From Pyrocephalus nanus (Eukaryota; Chordata; Aves; Passeriformes; Tyrannidae): a stretch of DNA of 64,000 nucleotides. Of this stretch, positions 32,783 to 44,650 are shown piece after piece. Below the pieces are notes generated by a model. The model had not been told where the DNA came from, searched no databases, and saw only the letters and a program-made list of their open reading frames with translations. The stretch is from positions 16,011,501 to 16,075,500 of the forward strand of contig CM076264.1 in assembly GCA_038380795.1 (NCBI GenBank), read 5' to 3'. Positions within the stretch are counted from its first letter, which is position 1; each line of letters begins with the position of its first letter. The position numbers and the translations under genes were made by a program.

Positions 32783-33940
32783 GTGTTTACTTTGCTTCGG
32801 TCTCTGCCATTAGGGTGCATTCTCTGGGATGCAGGAGGTACCGCGGGAGAAGTTCTTGGCTGTGCAATCCCAGGGTGCTCAAAGCATGCCCCCTACTTTT
32901 CCAACGCCGCTGCTTAGACGAGCTACTTCGCATAAGGAACCCGATGCGATCCCTCCCCAGCCCCACTGACTATCACCGCGGGCGGAGGAAAAAACTTTTT
33001 TCTCCCCCTCGCAGAAGCGCCGCAGGAGCAGGACCCGCTCCGCGCCCTGCGACAGCCATAGTCACCGAGGGCTGTGGGGACGGATTGAGGGAGGGAGAGA
33101 GGGGAGGCACGGGAAGGACACGGAGGCCCGGGGGCCACTCCGCCTCCCGCACCCCACTCCCGGCTGGCAGCTGCTGGCTGCGGGAGACATGCATATGGAT
33201 GCGGAACATGTGGACGCGGGCAGGATCCGCACTGCAGTGCCACAGGGCCCTGAGGTCGACAGCCCGGGCTTCGCCCCGGGGGATGCAGGTTACACGGGGA
33301 AGGCCGCGGCCCGCGGCCGGCGGGCAGGAGCTGCCGCAGAGAGCGGGGAAGGAAGAGCTCCCCCCACTGCGGGGTAATGAAGCGGCCGCTCGGTTCGGGG
33401 CATATGCGCTGATGGGGATGCCAATCCGTACACCACTGTCACCTGGCCCCTGACAGGCCCTGCACCAGCGCTGTCACAGCCCCGAGGTCCTCGGGCTCTC
33501 TCATCCCGATAGCAGCTCCCACTCAGAGCCCTTGGAGCAGACAGCATGCAAGGCAATGCCTACATCCTGCCAGAGGGATCCTCGGAGCGACAGCCACGCC
33601 GGGACAGCACGACAATTTCAGCTATCAGTGACCTCTCCCACCCTTCCCCTCACGCGTGGTCTCCTGTTATGAGCTCCTGAAATCCCGTTATCGCCCATCA
33701 CTTTCCGGTGCTATTAATTTGTAACGCTTCTCATATCACCCACACGATGTTCTCCCTTCGTTCTCCCTCTGTTTTCCTCCGTGATGTTGTTTCGTGCAGG
33801 ACTTTCGTTGTATCCGGGCCAGCCGCCCCGAGGCTTTGCTTTCGACACCCCTTCCCTCGGGACACGACTCGTCCCGCAGGCCAGAGAATCCGGGGTTTAT
33901 TTAAAATGCGGGTGATGGGCTTTCACTCCAGGCTTACCCC

Positions 33941-33959
33941 CCCCCCCCCCCCCTCCCTT
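33941..33959 (+). repeat. Poly(C) tract
   Basis: Run of about 16 C (33,938-33,956 region) followed by TCCC. Prone to sequencing error. Confidence 0.85.
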
Positions 33960-34559
33960 CCCGGGTCCCTTCCCCGTATTGAGGCCCCTGGGAAACAGGC
34001 ATCGGCGCCTGCTGCGGGATCCCGTGTTCAGAGCCGGCGCCGCTGTCCGCAAATTAAAAAGTAAGATGAACTGCTCCCTCCTAATTGCAGCTCCGCCTTT
34101 ACCTTCTGCAGCGGTAGGTATTTCCCAGATACATGTTTCTGGCAGCGTTTGCCAGCTGTCTCGAACAGCGGTTACAATTCTCCGTGAGGGACGCAAACAT
34201 CTGCCGGGGGAGCGGGAGGCGGGCGGGCGGCGCTGCCGCGGGGAGCAGCGGGCACCCTATACCCCACACCCCACACCCCGCACCCTGCACCGCACCCGCC
34301 GGGGGCCAGGCAGCGGCTCCGCGCTCCAGCGAACGTGATTGATAAAAATAAAGATATTGACAAAACGACACAAGCAGGCAGCACCACGCTGCTCCCACGT
34401 CCCCCGGGGATTTAACCCCTGCCCGGAGGCCCCGGGGGTGCGGGAGACGCCCGGCGAGGCCGATCGGTGTCGGCGCTGCCCTCCGGGGCCCGCGGGCTGC
34501 GGGGAGCGCCTGGCACTGGCCCCGCGGCAATAACCCGCTTCCGCACACCCAAGTGCATC

Positions 34560-34860
34560 CCTGTAATAACGTCCTCGATCATTTATTAAAAGTCGTGTCA
34601 AGCGAGCCCATATAATTCATCTTTATGCAAATACATCAATGTCAAGCCATTAGTGTATTGCTCGGGTTTTTTATTAAAGTGCATTCTTTTTAATTCAGCT
34701 CGGTAAAATACGAGCCCTATTGCTCAAGAATTATAGCAACTATTAGAGTAACATATGGGCAACATGCACTCAGAAAATAAAAATCAACAGATAAAGTGGC
34801 AGGGTCACAACGGGGAGCAAACACTTAACAAAATGGCAGCGGGGTAATAGATTTCCCGCC
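34560..34860. promoter_or_regulatory. Candidate conserved noncoding element (AT-rich, homeodomain-type sites)
   Basis: Sharp switch from the GC-rich flank to AT-rich sequence with ordered, non-repetitive motifs: ATCATTTATTAAAAG, TTTATGCAAATAC (octamer-like, near 34,622), CATTAGTG, TTTTTTATTAAAG (CDX/HOX-like) and CAGATAAAG (GATA). Such composition is typical of deeply conserved enhancers beside homeobox genes. Inferred from composition only. Confidence 0.45.
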
Positions 34861-35080
34861 CGCGCCCCCGGCGCTGGGGTGTCAGGAGGAGCCCGCCGGC
34901 GCGATCGTGGGGCGGCCCTGTCCAGAGCCCGGAGCCATCTCCACCCGGACCCGGCTCCAGCCCCTTCCCCGGTCCCTTCCTCGCCGGGTATGCGGGAGCG
35001 CAGCCCTGCCCCACCGACACTCACCTCCGCGCCGCCCCCTCGGCCCCCCCAACTCTATCCCGGATTTAATGAGAGAGTTG
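34860..35080. other. GC-rich insert between two AT-rich elements
   Basis: CpG-containing block of about 220 bp, possibly a small CpG island. No credible ORF. Confidence 0.4.
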
Positions 35081-35084
35081 CCCA

Positions 35085-35580
35085 CATCCTCATCACCCCA
35101 GCATGGTAATTGAGCAGATCTATTAACTTGTTACACTAGATTTGTTTAAAGAGACTATTACACAGTCATTTAATCAATTTGTTACACTGGAGGTCCTGAC
35201 TTATGAGACACTTGCCGTATGATTCCTTAATGACTGAATTAATTTGTTTTAATAAAACCAACATTGTGTACAAGCACATTTCGAGAAATGTAATTTTAGA
35301 GACGGAACAGTCCAATGCTTCATCTGATTAAGTCTTTTCTATGGTTTGTCAAAGTCGGGAGTTGCCGTCATAAACTGCATGTATGGGGTATTTTTCTTTT
35401 TTATAGCGTCATTAATTTAATATGGATCATTAGTTCTTTATACACATGCATGTTCTGACAAATGTACCCAATGAATAATGCACCTAATGTGTTTGGGCTC
35501 AAATGCATCACGCCATAAACAGAAACTGCCGCAATATAAATAATAATAAACAATAATAACAACAATTAATATCTCGGCCG
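35085..35580. promoter_or_regulatory. Candidate conserved noncoding element with repeated TTGTTACACT
   Basis: AT-rich, non-repetitive sequence with TTGTTACACT at 35,129-35,138 and again at 35,179-35,188, exactly 50 bp apart. It also has GGTAATTGAG, TTAATGACTGAATTAATTTG near 35,228, TCTGATTAAG, GCGTCATTAATTTAATATGG and CAATTAATATC. The density of TAAT cores suggests a homeodomain-bound enhancer about 5.5 kb downstream of the NKX6-1 stop. Confidence 0.5.
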
Positions 35581-36160
35581 CCCTGTTCCCTCCCGTCCGG
35601 CTGTGCTCCGGGCCGGCTTCGGGGTGGAGGAGCCGGGGCGATTCCGCCGCCCCCCCATCGGACCAGGCTCACGGGCGGCGGGAGCGCGGATAGATTTACG
35701 GTGAATTAAAGTTAGCTCGAGAGCAGACGTAGGACAAGAAAATCGGTTTTGCTCCTGATGGAAACTGACGTGTGTGGAATAAGTGTAAATAAACACGAGG
35801 GTCCCCAAGAAAAGGAACTTGATGGTATCGATTATGTAAAATAATCGCCGCATTACAAATGTTAATGTACTATGGTAATGTACTGCAAACGGCCGGCGTG
35901 TGAGGGCCGGCTTTAGCGCAGGGGAAGGAAGGAGCAGCCTCGAGAAACGCTTCGGGAACCGGGACGGTCACAGGAATGTCGACAACGTTAACGACAGTAA
36001 TATCGCTATAGCAGTAAGCAGAGCGACGCCCCCACCGCCGCCCCACGCGGGGCACCCACGCCCACCCGGGACCCCCACGCTCAGCCGGGACCACCGGGGC
36101 CGGGCAGGAGGCAGTGATGCTGCTGCTGCTGCGGGCGGTGAAGCCAGGCGAGCCGCATGT
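35580..36160. other. GC-rich segments flanking an AT-rich core, downstream of NKX6-1
   Basis: CpG-dense at about 35,575-35,700 and 35,890-36,150, with an AT-rich core including AATCGCCGCATTACAAATG. A (GCT)n-like run lies at 36,115-36,135. No gene is supported. Confidence 0.4.
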
Positions 36161-36297
36161 AGGGCCGTGCAGGACGCCGAGAGCCAAAACGACTTCTGTA
36201 CAGAACGTCCCAGAGCCTAATTATCCATCAGTCTGAACATATTGTTTTCATCTAATTTCTTATACGTTGCCTTTTAAATTCTTCGCCCTGACAGTGT

Positions 36298-36376
36298 GTG
36301 GTTTTTTGTTTGTTGGGTTTTTTTTCCCCTTCTTTTGGTTGATTTGGTTTTTCTTTTGTTTTGTTTTGTTTTTGAA
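36298..36376 (+). repeat. (GTTTT)n-type low-complexity tract
   Basis: Irregular G/T-rich sequence similar to the tracts at 23,213 and 30,758. Confidence 0.75.
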
Positions 36377-36379
36377 AGT

Positions 36380-39300
36380 AATTTCCGTCAGTGACCTTGT
36401 GTTCCAGGAATTCAACAGAGCATCTACTTCTTCTTAGACATTGGACATGTATTTCTCGGACCCCAGTGGAATGTAAATCTCAGCCCAAAATGTGACACTT
36501 CTGCTACACCTCTCACCTCCTGTCCCTGGGTGAGCAGCCACCTGGCTCACACCTTCCTCTGAAAACAGTGACCCCAGATGCGGAGCCCACCGAGCAGCAT
36601 TATTTTCCGCACTGTGATATTTTGCACATAGCAGAACTCAAAATTAAAACTCGGAGACTCTTACTGCTTGTGAAAGTAAAACGGGATGGTGAAAACACAT
36701 CTTCAGAGCTGTTTTTCACCCTCCTCACACTGTTTCTCACAGATAGGCTGCCCCAATCTCCAAAGGTACGTCTTCTACCCCTTTTATAAACGCAGCCAGC
36801 ACATCCACCAGCAATGTGTGCAGAAGGTGTATTTAAGTAAATGGATTCGACCTTTTGCCCATTTTAACAGATGCTGCTCCAAACCACCCCAAAAAGCTTG
36901 TTTAAAGTTAACAACATTAAGCATTGGAGGTCACAAGGCCAATTCAAGGTCATTTTAATTCTGGCTAAAGGTTAATTAGATCACTGCATTAAAGCAAAAA
37001 TAGACTATACTCAACTTTAATGAGGACAGACAGGTTTTTTTTTTATATACCTCTTAACTGCTCCCTTTATGATAAGGATATAAGGTATGTATCAGAGAAG
37101 AAATCTTGCTGTCAGTTCCACAAATCAGGTTACAGGACCTCCTCTGGGTTTACACTGGCAAGGCATAAATACAGTGCTTGGTCTATTTAAATTCCTTTTT
37201 TGTTTGTGAAACTGGGAATCTGGGTTTCCTGCTACTCTTTCCCTTGTCCCCTCACAGAGAGTCCAGGATTGCACTGCTCCACTTTGAGGAACACTGGCCT
37301 CAATGTCCACATGCATGGTGCATGGTGGAGGTGTGATCATGGAAGCCACTGAAACTCATGGATGGTGAGGCACTCTCCTGGGAATGATATTGCCAACTCA
37401 CAGTGCCAACAAGCCTCATTTGAAAAACTTCACAGTACCGTGCTTATGAGTGCTGAACCAAATGGGAAGGTAATTTCTGATCTGGCACATGTTACTGAGC
37501 TTTCATAGTACTTTGCACTCTGCACTGTGACAAATGCAACATTTTTTCCCAGGGTTTATTTTAAAAATAAATACAGATAAAAGAGATCATGGAAGTGAGG
37601 GATCCTGGTTCAAGCCTCATCATCCCTCCTGAGGAGAAACAAAGACCTCTACCTAAGTCTCCTTCTTCCCACGCAACGTCCTGCCACTGGGCTGCAGGTT
37701 GCTCTGGTGTGGACTTCTCTCTGGATGGAGCTGTTCAGCTTTGAGTCAGTAACTGCATCAGAGCTGAGCAGTGAGGCCAGACATCCCTTCTTTTTGGGAA
37801 ACACCCTTGCTGCTGAGCCTCTAGCTAATCATGACTATTATTCTTCATGTCTTCCCAAATTGGATGTATAATTCCAATCTCCCTCAGAGAAATTTTCTAG
37901 GGGAGAATGTAATCCAAATTATGTTTTATGTGGCTTGACAGATATTTTTTTCTAGTAAAAACCTGTATTGTAATTAAAATTCCTAAAGATTTCAACATTT
38001 AAAATTTAGCCTTAACATCAGGCTAGAAATAAGGAAGGGTTTTTACTGATTATTAGACTATAGGTATTGGATCAATCACTGACACATGGGGAAAATGGTC
38101 TGACTTACGTTCCCAGTATGGTTAGTCCACCAGAACAATTGCTCAAGACCACCAGGGTTGGACATACTCTAATTCTCCCACTCTGACTTGACATGGGAAT
38201 GTGACTGGAGTCACCAGAAAAGGCAAGTCATCCCAGGGCTGATAGATACAGAGACACAACAAGGTGTTGGAGCACCAGACAAGTCACTAGAGGGAAAGAA
38301 GTGAAGAAGAGTAAGCTGGGGAGCTTATGTGTCAGACAGAACACCAAAAAACATGAATTACAGTTTGCAGCAGCTAGTCACTAATGTTATTTTCATCTTA
38401 AAAGCAGGAAGTCTAAATGGCACTATAACACCTAATGAGGTACGCAAAAAAAGAAACAGCCTGAAAAGACCCCCTTCCCCACATACTTCTGAGTGTCAAA
38501 GACATCTACTGAAATTAGGATTGGCTTGTTGGTTATTTATGATCAGTGGAAGGGCTACATTTATTGTATAATTCATTTATAATGAATAATTCAACCAGTT
38601 TTATACGGAAGAGTTCCATTTGCTTGGGCTGTTCACCTGGGAGGCAGTGAGGCTGAATCAGTATACATTTTTCAGAGAGCCTTTACTTCCTAAATTTGGT
38701 TGTTCTCTTACTTAAGTTACAACACAATCACCAAATTCAAAGCTATTTATTTTTTTTTTTTGGTTTTAATACAGTAATTTTAGACATCCACACCTTCCAG
38801 ACCACAGCATAAAACATCAATAGGAGGGAGAGAATTGTAGCATTTTTGGGGTCTGGCCTATATTTTTTAATGTACTGCTTTATTAAAACAGTATTTTTCT
38901 CAGTACATGATGCAGATCTCCTGCTACCACTGCATGCTACACCGCTGTTTGCTTGTGCTCTCCTTCTGCAACCACCCTGAGACTCTCATCTAACCCTGAG
39001 ACTGTTGGTACAGTCTGCACCTGCCTGTGTGAAGACCCTTAACAGGCCAGGGTTAGCTCCTGACTGAGCCAGCCAGATTCTTCCTCAATACTTCCATCTG
39101 GACTAATGCAAACAAGCACTTGCCCCACCTTCTCTTTTCCCCATAGTGCAGGTGATTCAGGCAGAAGCCACGGATTGTATCCTCACTGGACTTTCCCTCC
39201 CCCATTGCCTTAGCTTACCAGAAAGCTCACTTCAGAGTTTTTTTTTGGGGGGGGTGGTGTTTATTTTATTTTAATTTTTTTTTTTTTTCATTTAAGTGTT

Positions 39301-39660
39301 ATTATGCTCCCAGTCAATGGCCTGCTGGAAGATGAGCTCTATGGTCCATCTTCTTGTTCATGCTCAGAGGTGGGATTTACAGAAGGCTGTTGCTTGGTTT
39401 CTTTTTTCTCACATCACAAGACTTTCCAAAATCTAACTCCCACACTTAAAAAAAAAAAATTAATATTTGTAATGGACAATTGTGCAATAAATAAATGAAT
39501 AAGCCAAGCAGTCATGCATCTGATTCTCTGCTAGGAGAAACTATCCTTGCTTTGTCAGGTCACCCGTTGAGGACCTTGGCAAGTGTCTTTTCTCTGGGAC
39601 TGACAAACTCCTGATCAGATACTCCAGCAGTACCTTTCTAATTCGGTAGAACTGTGTCTT
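36380..39660. other. Intergenic sequence without recognised features
   Basis: Ordinary AT-rich bird sequence. Short T runs occur near 38,750 and 39,240-39,290. No gene or identifiable transposon was seen. Confidence 0.5.
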
Positions 39661-39692
39661 CCATTGGAAAAAAAATGGCCCAGGTATAATAT

Positions 39693-39700
<8 letters not shown>

Positions 39701-39729
<29 letters not shown>
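39701..39729. repeat. (AT)n microsatellite
   Basis: About fourteen AT units, preceded by ATATACATAC. Simple repeat. Confidence 0.92.
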
Positions 39730-39733
<4 letters not shown>

Positions 39734-39929
39734 GTGTATGTAAAATAAACCTTTACCTATCTAGGCATATCCCTGTATGCATCTTTATTTGAATAGCTGT
39801 TAATCACTGACAGTCCCCAAGGAGGCCACCAGAAAGAATGTCAGGGGCCCTGCTCATAACCCAGCTGAATACCTGACTATTTTAAGGTACTCTGGAGCTG
39901 CATGAATCAGAAAGAAAACAGCTCCCCCT

Positions 39930-40310
39930 ACCCGTTTTATTAGAAGGCAATAAAATCTGGTGGTGTCTCATTAAATTTAATGAGCCTTCATAAAATAACC
40001 ATTACACTGTGGAGGTAATGAAAAGAATAACTATGATGGTTAGTAAATAAACCAGCAAGGGTGATACTATCAGATGTACCAGATACCTACCAGGTATCAA
40101 ACAGGTAAATGATTCTCAAAGTGGATTATGGCACCTTGCACCCCTTTGGATGCATTGATGTATTTCCCTAAATCAGGTTTGAGAAATTTCTTTCCCTTCT
40201 TCCCATATGACATCAGGGTGTTCGATGCAATGCCAATTGTTTTTCATAGTGCTCGGCTGCACGTGTAAAACCCCGAACAAATCAGTGAGTAGAGAATCTT
40301 AAAAACTAGA
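39930..40310. promoter_or_regulatory. Candidate conserved noncoding element with an 18-bp palindrome
   Basis: AT-rich, complex sequence containing the perfect palindrome CTCATTAAA/TTTAATGAG at 39,967-39,984, then ATAACCATTACACTGTGG, GGTAATGAAAAG and TACCAGATACCTACCAGGTATC. The two ATTAAA/TTTAAT half-sites are homeodomain-like. Inferred from composition. Confidence 0.35.
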
Positions 40311-41500
40311 TGAAAATTTCCATCAGTAGCCATGGACTCTGTGCCCCCCTGTTTTTGAAGTTTCTTTTAAACTAGCCATCACTTCTGAAAATGTCACTGG
40401 CAGAAGTCTCAGGGAAAAAAACGTCCTCATTTGGCATAAATTAGGGCCATTCCATTCTGACATTTTCCAATAACGGCAACAGGTGTGGGCACTAAGATTT
40501 AAAAAGGTGGCCCAAAGTATAAGTCTTTCTTACCTCGCTCATGCATGTATCAGAAATAAGAATTAAGCTAATTATGGGATCAACTCCACTGAGAGTTTAT
40601 GATTGCCCATAAAGAGGGGCTGAGGAGAGGCTAGCATAAAACTTCAGAAGGTTGAAATTTCCCATTTCACCTGAAATGGCACAAGGAAAGATTTCATTAT
40701 GGTGGGTATACTCATAGGAGCAAAGAAAGAGGATCTGACCCACAGGCCTGATTCTATACCTATGCTTCTTTCTGAGATTCCCTTTGCTCCTATGTAGGGC
40801 AACCATAGGATTATTACTACTTCAGTAGCTAAACAGACATTACGTGTGGATGTGATGTGTCAGAGACATATTACAATATCTGCAGTGTTTATTTCTGGAT
40901 TTCGTTGTGGAATCCAAATACAAACACTGAAATCTAAAAAGGTTGTGAAATAAAAGGCCAGAAGTTGCACTCTTCCAAATACACCATTTATTGAGAGATG
41001 ACTATTTTCCCAAAACTCAGAGCTTTTACCTCCTGAAGGACTTAGAACATGTGCTTCTCTTTTGGGACACACCATGTACAAAACTGGACTGTGAGATTAG
41101 TAATTTTTGTTTATTGCTATATTTTGTTTCCTTAAAAAAACCCTCAGTGGCCAACTTGTCAAATTTCTGCCAGTCCAGAGATCTCATACTGCACTATGAA
41201 GCTCAGGGGCAGCAGAGGCACTCGGTGCGGAAGCCATGTTCAAAACACTGCACTGGATCATATTCCTCACCCCTACCTGGCTGCTTCTCTCCTGCCCCAG
41301 ATGAAGGGGATACAAACCTTCCCTTGGTTGATCGTTTGATGCTCCCTTATCCACGAGAAAGGTGAGCAGAGCTGGATTGTCCCACAGTCCTGCTCTCTCT
41401 GCACTCTTGCATGCATACTCAGTACAGGAGTACAGCACCATGATCCTCTGTGAGAGGAGACCTTTGTGCCAGTGTGGCAGCATGAAAAGTGGTCTTGCCA
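40311..41500. other. Intergenic sequence without recognised features
   Basis: No gene, repeat or strong motif cluster recognised. Confidence 0.45.
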
Positions 41501-41519
41501 GCAAGCCCTTTGGCTCACC

Positions 41520-41790
41520 CAAAAGCCATTTCTTAGCAATTCACAGTCATTATTGTTATTTTATGGTAGAGGCAGTGCAATTTTTGTTGAATTATAAATA
41601 TTGCAGATCTATTTCCCCCCCTCCCCAGCACTTCCCAAAGACATGTAAACCCACAGTGTGATTGCTCCCTAATCTAGCTGAGGTGATGAAATGGTGCCAA
41701 AACTCTCATTGCAATTTCATTAGCATATTCATGAGTCGCACTTTTGCAGTGTTGCAGAAACAACACAAATTGGTTTGTGAATTGTGAACT
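41520..41790. promoter_or_regulatory. Candidate conserved noncoding element
   Basis: Contains GTCATTATTGTTATTTTATGG (SOX-like ATTGTT), TTGAATTATAAATATTGC, and TGCAATTTCATTAGCATATTC, with low CpG and no repeat. Composition resembles enhancer sequence. Low confidence without alignment. Confidence 0.3.
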
Positions 41791-43640
41791 CCCCCTTCTT
41801 TGCCGTCATCATCGTCTTTTTCTTCAGAATCACAAATTGTGGATTAGCAAGGCAAGTTGCTTGGGTGACTTTGGGACTCGACTGCTGAAGTTTGTTAGTG
41901 TAGCTCTCTGGTTTTCACTGTGCTTTTCCCCTTGCACATTGGTGTGTGTGTGCTCCGCTGACAAAGGACTGAGAAGCAAGGCAGCCGAGGGGTTTCTAGC
42001 TCTGCCATCCTGGCCAACCTGCTGCACTACCACAGCTTTGTTTCCTCTCTGAAAACAGAAATAACCATGTAACTTGCAAAAAGAATTCAGTGCAACAGGC
42101 ACAGGCAGTTCCAATTTTCAGATGAAAGGTCCTAAAGAACAGCCACTGCCCCAGCCTTGGCAGGGGTAGATGTCTGTATTGGCTACCCGTTCACTATATG
42201 TGTGGCAGGATGCCATGAGGTGGTTGTGATCTGAAATTATAGTTATTTAAACAATAGAAAACATTCATTCCCCTTCCCTCTAGGATTGCTGGGACATACT
42301 CCTGAAAGGTCTTCTATCACCCACTAGCAAGGTCTCTGAGACTTATGGGGGACACCTGCAGGTCCCAGTTCATGGGATGGTCCGTGCTCACAAACTCCAG
42401 CAGAGCTGGAGGTAGGGCTCTCCCTAAGGCTTGGCAGGAGGTTTGGATGCTGTAAGCTAAATCCTGTGTCTCAGAGAGGGGAACATGTTTGCAGATGACA
42501 CCCCAGCACCTGTCTTGTGCTGAGTTGCTCTGGCAGTCCAGTCATTGAAGTAGATTGGAGTGCAGCACCCACTCCCTGAGCACATGCACCTGCAGCTGAA
42601 TTTCACAATAAGCCAGGAGCTTTTAAATATGTTCCACTTAAACTAAACATCCAAAGAGACCCACCTCTTAACTTAGCACAGGCTGTAATTACATCTCTTA
42701 CAGGGAAATCACTTTTGTATCCATGAGATATTACTCTGGTGCTGCATTCGGAAAGCACAAAGAACTCTCCACCTCCACAGTGGGCGCTGGTGAGAGAGGG
42801 AGGTGGGAAGGCTGCGTCTGGGGGAGTTTCTCACAGATAACAGTCCTCTTCTGTGCAACCTAAACCTCCTAGGAACACAGGATGTGAAACACATTTGAAA
42901 TGGCAGACTTTCACATGGAACTTGATTTAATTTTTCTGTGGAAAGATCACTTTAGACTTGCATTGTTCACATGAAATAATGAAACGTTACTGATTTAATT
43001 AGAGCTCAGTTTTTCAGTCTGTGCTTTCTATATTGTTGAAATTGCATTTAGCATGGGACAAAACTATCAATAGATAAAGCAATTTAAAAGGCACAGCTAT
43101 ACAATATATTCTCTTCCCCTTTTCTTTTGCTAGTTTCAATTCATTGCTCAATTTAAGTATGGAAATAATGTTTGTCAAAGATTTCCTGACACATGAATTC
43201 AAGCAAAAAAAAAAAAAAAAAAGGCAGAGGAAGAAAGATATAAAAAAACATCAGGGCATCTCCTGCTTGTACTTCTAACCCATTTATGGTACAATATACA
43301 GATAATCCAATCTACTGCTGAAAACAAGGTTTGTGCAGTTATGCTCCACTACTTCACAATGCTTCACTTAAAACTTGATAGTTTTCTCATATTTTCTTTC
43401 TCCTTGAACTGACAAAATGTATTGGGTAGGTCCTAGTTGACGGAAATAGCTGTTGCCTCCTGAGCACTAGCTCTCTGAGGTTTTACATGGGGGCTGTGAA
43501 TTCAATTTAGGGAAAACAGGAGGTCCGTTTGTGAGATCACCACATGTCCCTGAGGGAAGGGCAGGGCAGCAAGTCCCACTGCTGGGCCCCAGAGTGGGAC
43601 AGAAATGGATCAGGAGTCTGACAGCCAGAGTCTACTCAGA
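41791..43640. other. Intergenic sequence without recognised genes
   Basis: Nothing recognised apart from an A run at 43,205-43,222. Confidence 0.45.
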
Positions 43641-44650
43641 GTCACAGAATGGGTCAGGTTGGAAGGCACCACAATTAGTTGTCTGGTCCAACCTTCCTGT
43701 TTAAGCAGGGTAACCCTAGAGCACATTGAACAGGATTGTGTCCAGATGGATCTGGAATACCTCCAGTAAGGGAGACTCCACAATCTCTCTGGGCATCAGT
43801 TTCTGCCCATTGCCTCTTGTCTTACTGTTTGGTACCACTAAGAAGAGCCTGGCTCCATTCTCTGGACACCCTTCCTTCAGATACTTACATACATCAGTGA
43901 GCTCCTTTCTCTTGTCTCTTCTTGAGGCTGAACATGTTCAGCTCCCTCAGCCTTTCCTCGTACAAGAGATGCTCCAGTTCCCTCATCATCTTTGTTGCCC
44001 TCCTCTGGACCCACTCCATGAGCTTCATGTCTTGTACTGAGGAGCCCAGAACTGGACACAGAACTCCAGGTGAGGCCTCACCAGGGCTGAGTAGAGGGGC
44101 AAGATTGTCTCCCTAGACCTGCTACAATGCTCTTCCTAATGCCCTTCAGGATACCATTGGCTTTCTTGGCCACAGGGCTTACTGCTGGCTCTTGGACAGC
44201 CTTTTGTCCACCAGGACGCCCAAGGTCCTTCTCTGCAGAGCTGTTTCCAGCAGGTCAGTCCCCAGCTTGTACTGGTGACATTTGCACTTTTCCAGTCCTC
44301 AGGCACCTCTCCTGATCACCACAGCCTTTCAAAGACCATCGTGAGCAGCCTCAGTGTGGTGTCTGCCATCTCTGCCAGCATTTGTGGATGCATTATGTCA
44401 GGTTCATCCATGTGGACGCCAAGTTTATCTACGTGTTCTCTAACACAATCCTTCTTGATCAAGGGAAAGTCTTCCTTTCAATATTCCCCTTATCCTGGTC
44501 TCCTGGGTCAGAGATTACTCAGGGCTGATCTTGTCAGTGAAGACTGATGTGAAGAAGACCTTCAGTAACTCTGCCTTCTCTGTGTCTTCTGTTACCAGGG
44601 TTCCCCCTCCATTTACTAATAGGCACAGATTATCCTTAGTTTTCCAAACA
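43641..44650 (-). mobile_element. CR1 LINE, ORF2 fragment with internally deleted reverse transcriptase
   Basis: The minus strand reads, 5' to 3': an ORF2 segment near 44,650-44,515 with LVTEDTEKAELLKVFFTSVF, the linker before the CR1 reverse transcriptase; continuation to about 44,280 including VPEDWK-like sequence, the start of the RT domain; then directly the post-RT region (HQYKLGTDLLE-like, about 44,275) and the C-terminal motif YEERLRELNMFSLKK near 43,925-43,970; and the 3' UTR ending at GGTTGGAAGG, 43,641-43,665. The RT catalytic core is absent between the two blocks. Stops and frameshifts are present, so the copy is dead. Motifs are from memory of avian CR1. Confidence 0.88.

Larger units (their letters stand above)
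31501..34560. promoter_or_regulatory. GC-rich, CpG-dense downstream flank of NKX6-1 (several islands)
   Basis: Blocks at about 31,540-32,000, 32,480-32,590, 32,930-33,400 and 34,190-34,540 are CpG-dense, separated by ordinary sequence. Open frames up to 286 codons cross them on both strands but none resembles a known family. The arrangement fits the extended CpG island cluster of a Polycomb-regulated developmental gene. A noncoding transcript is possible but not shown. Confidence 0.5.

Noticed and set aside
32593..33453. 286-codon plus-strand frame downstream of NKX6-1
   Set aside because: Spans alternating CpG blocks with arginine/glycine-rich, unrecognisable translation, and includes the 40-bp tandem duplication. 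Most likely noncoding.
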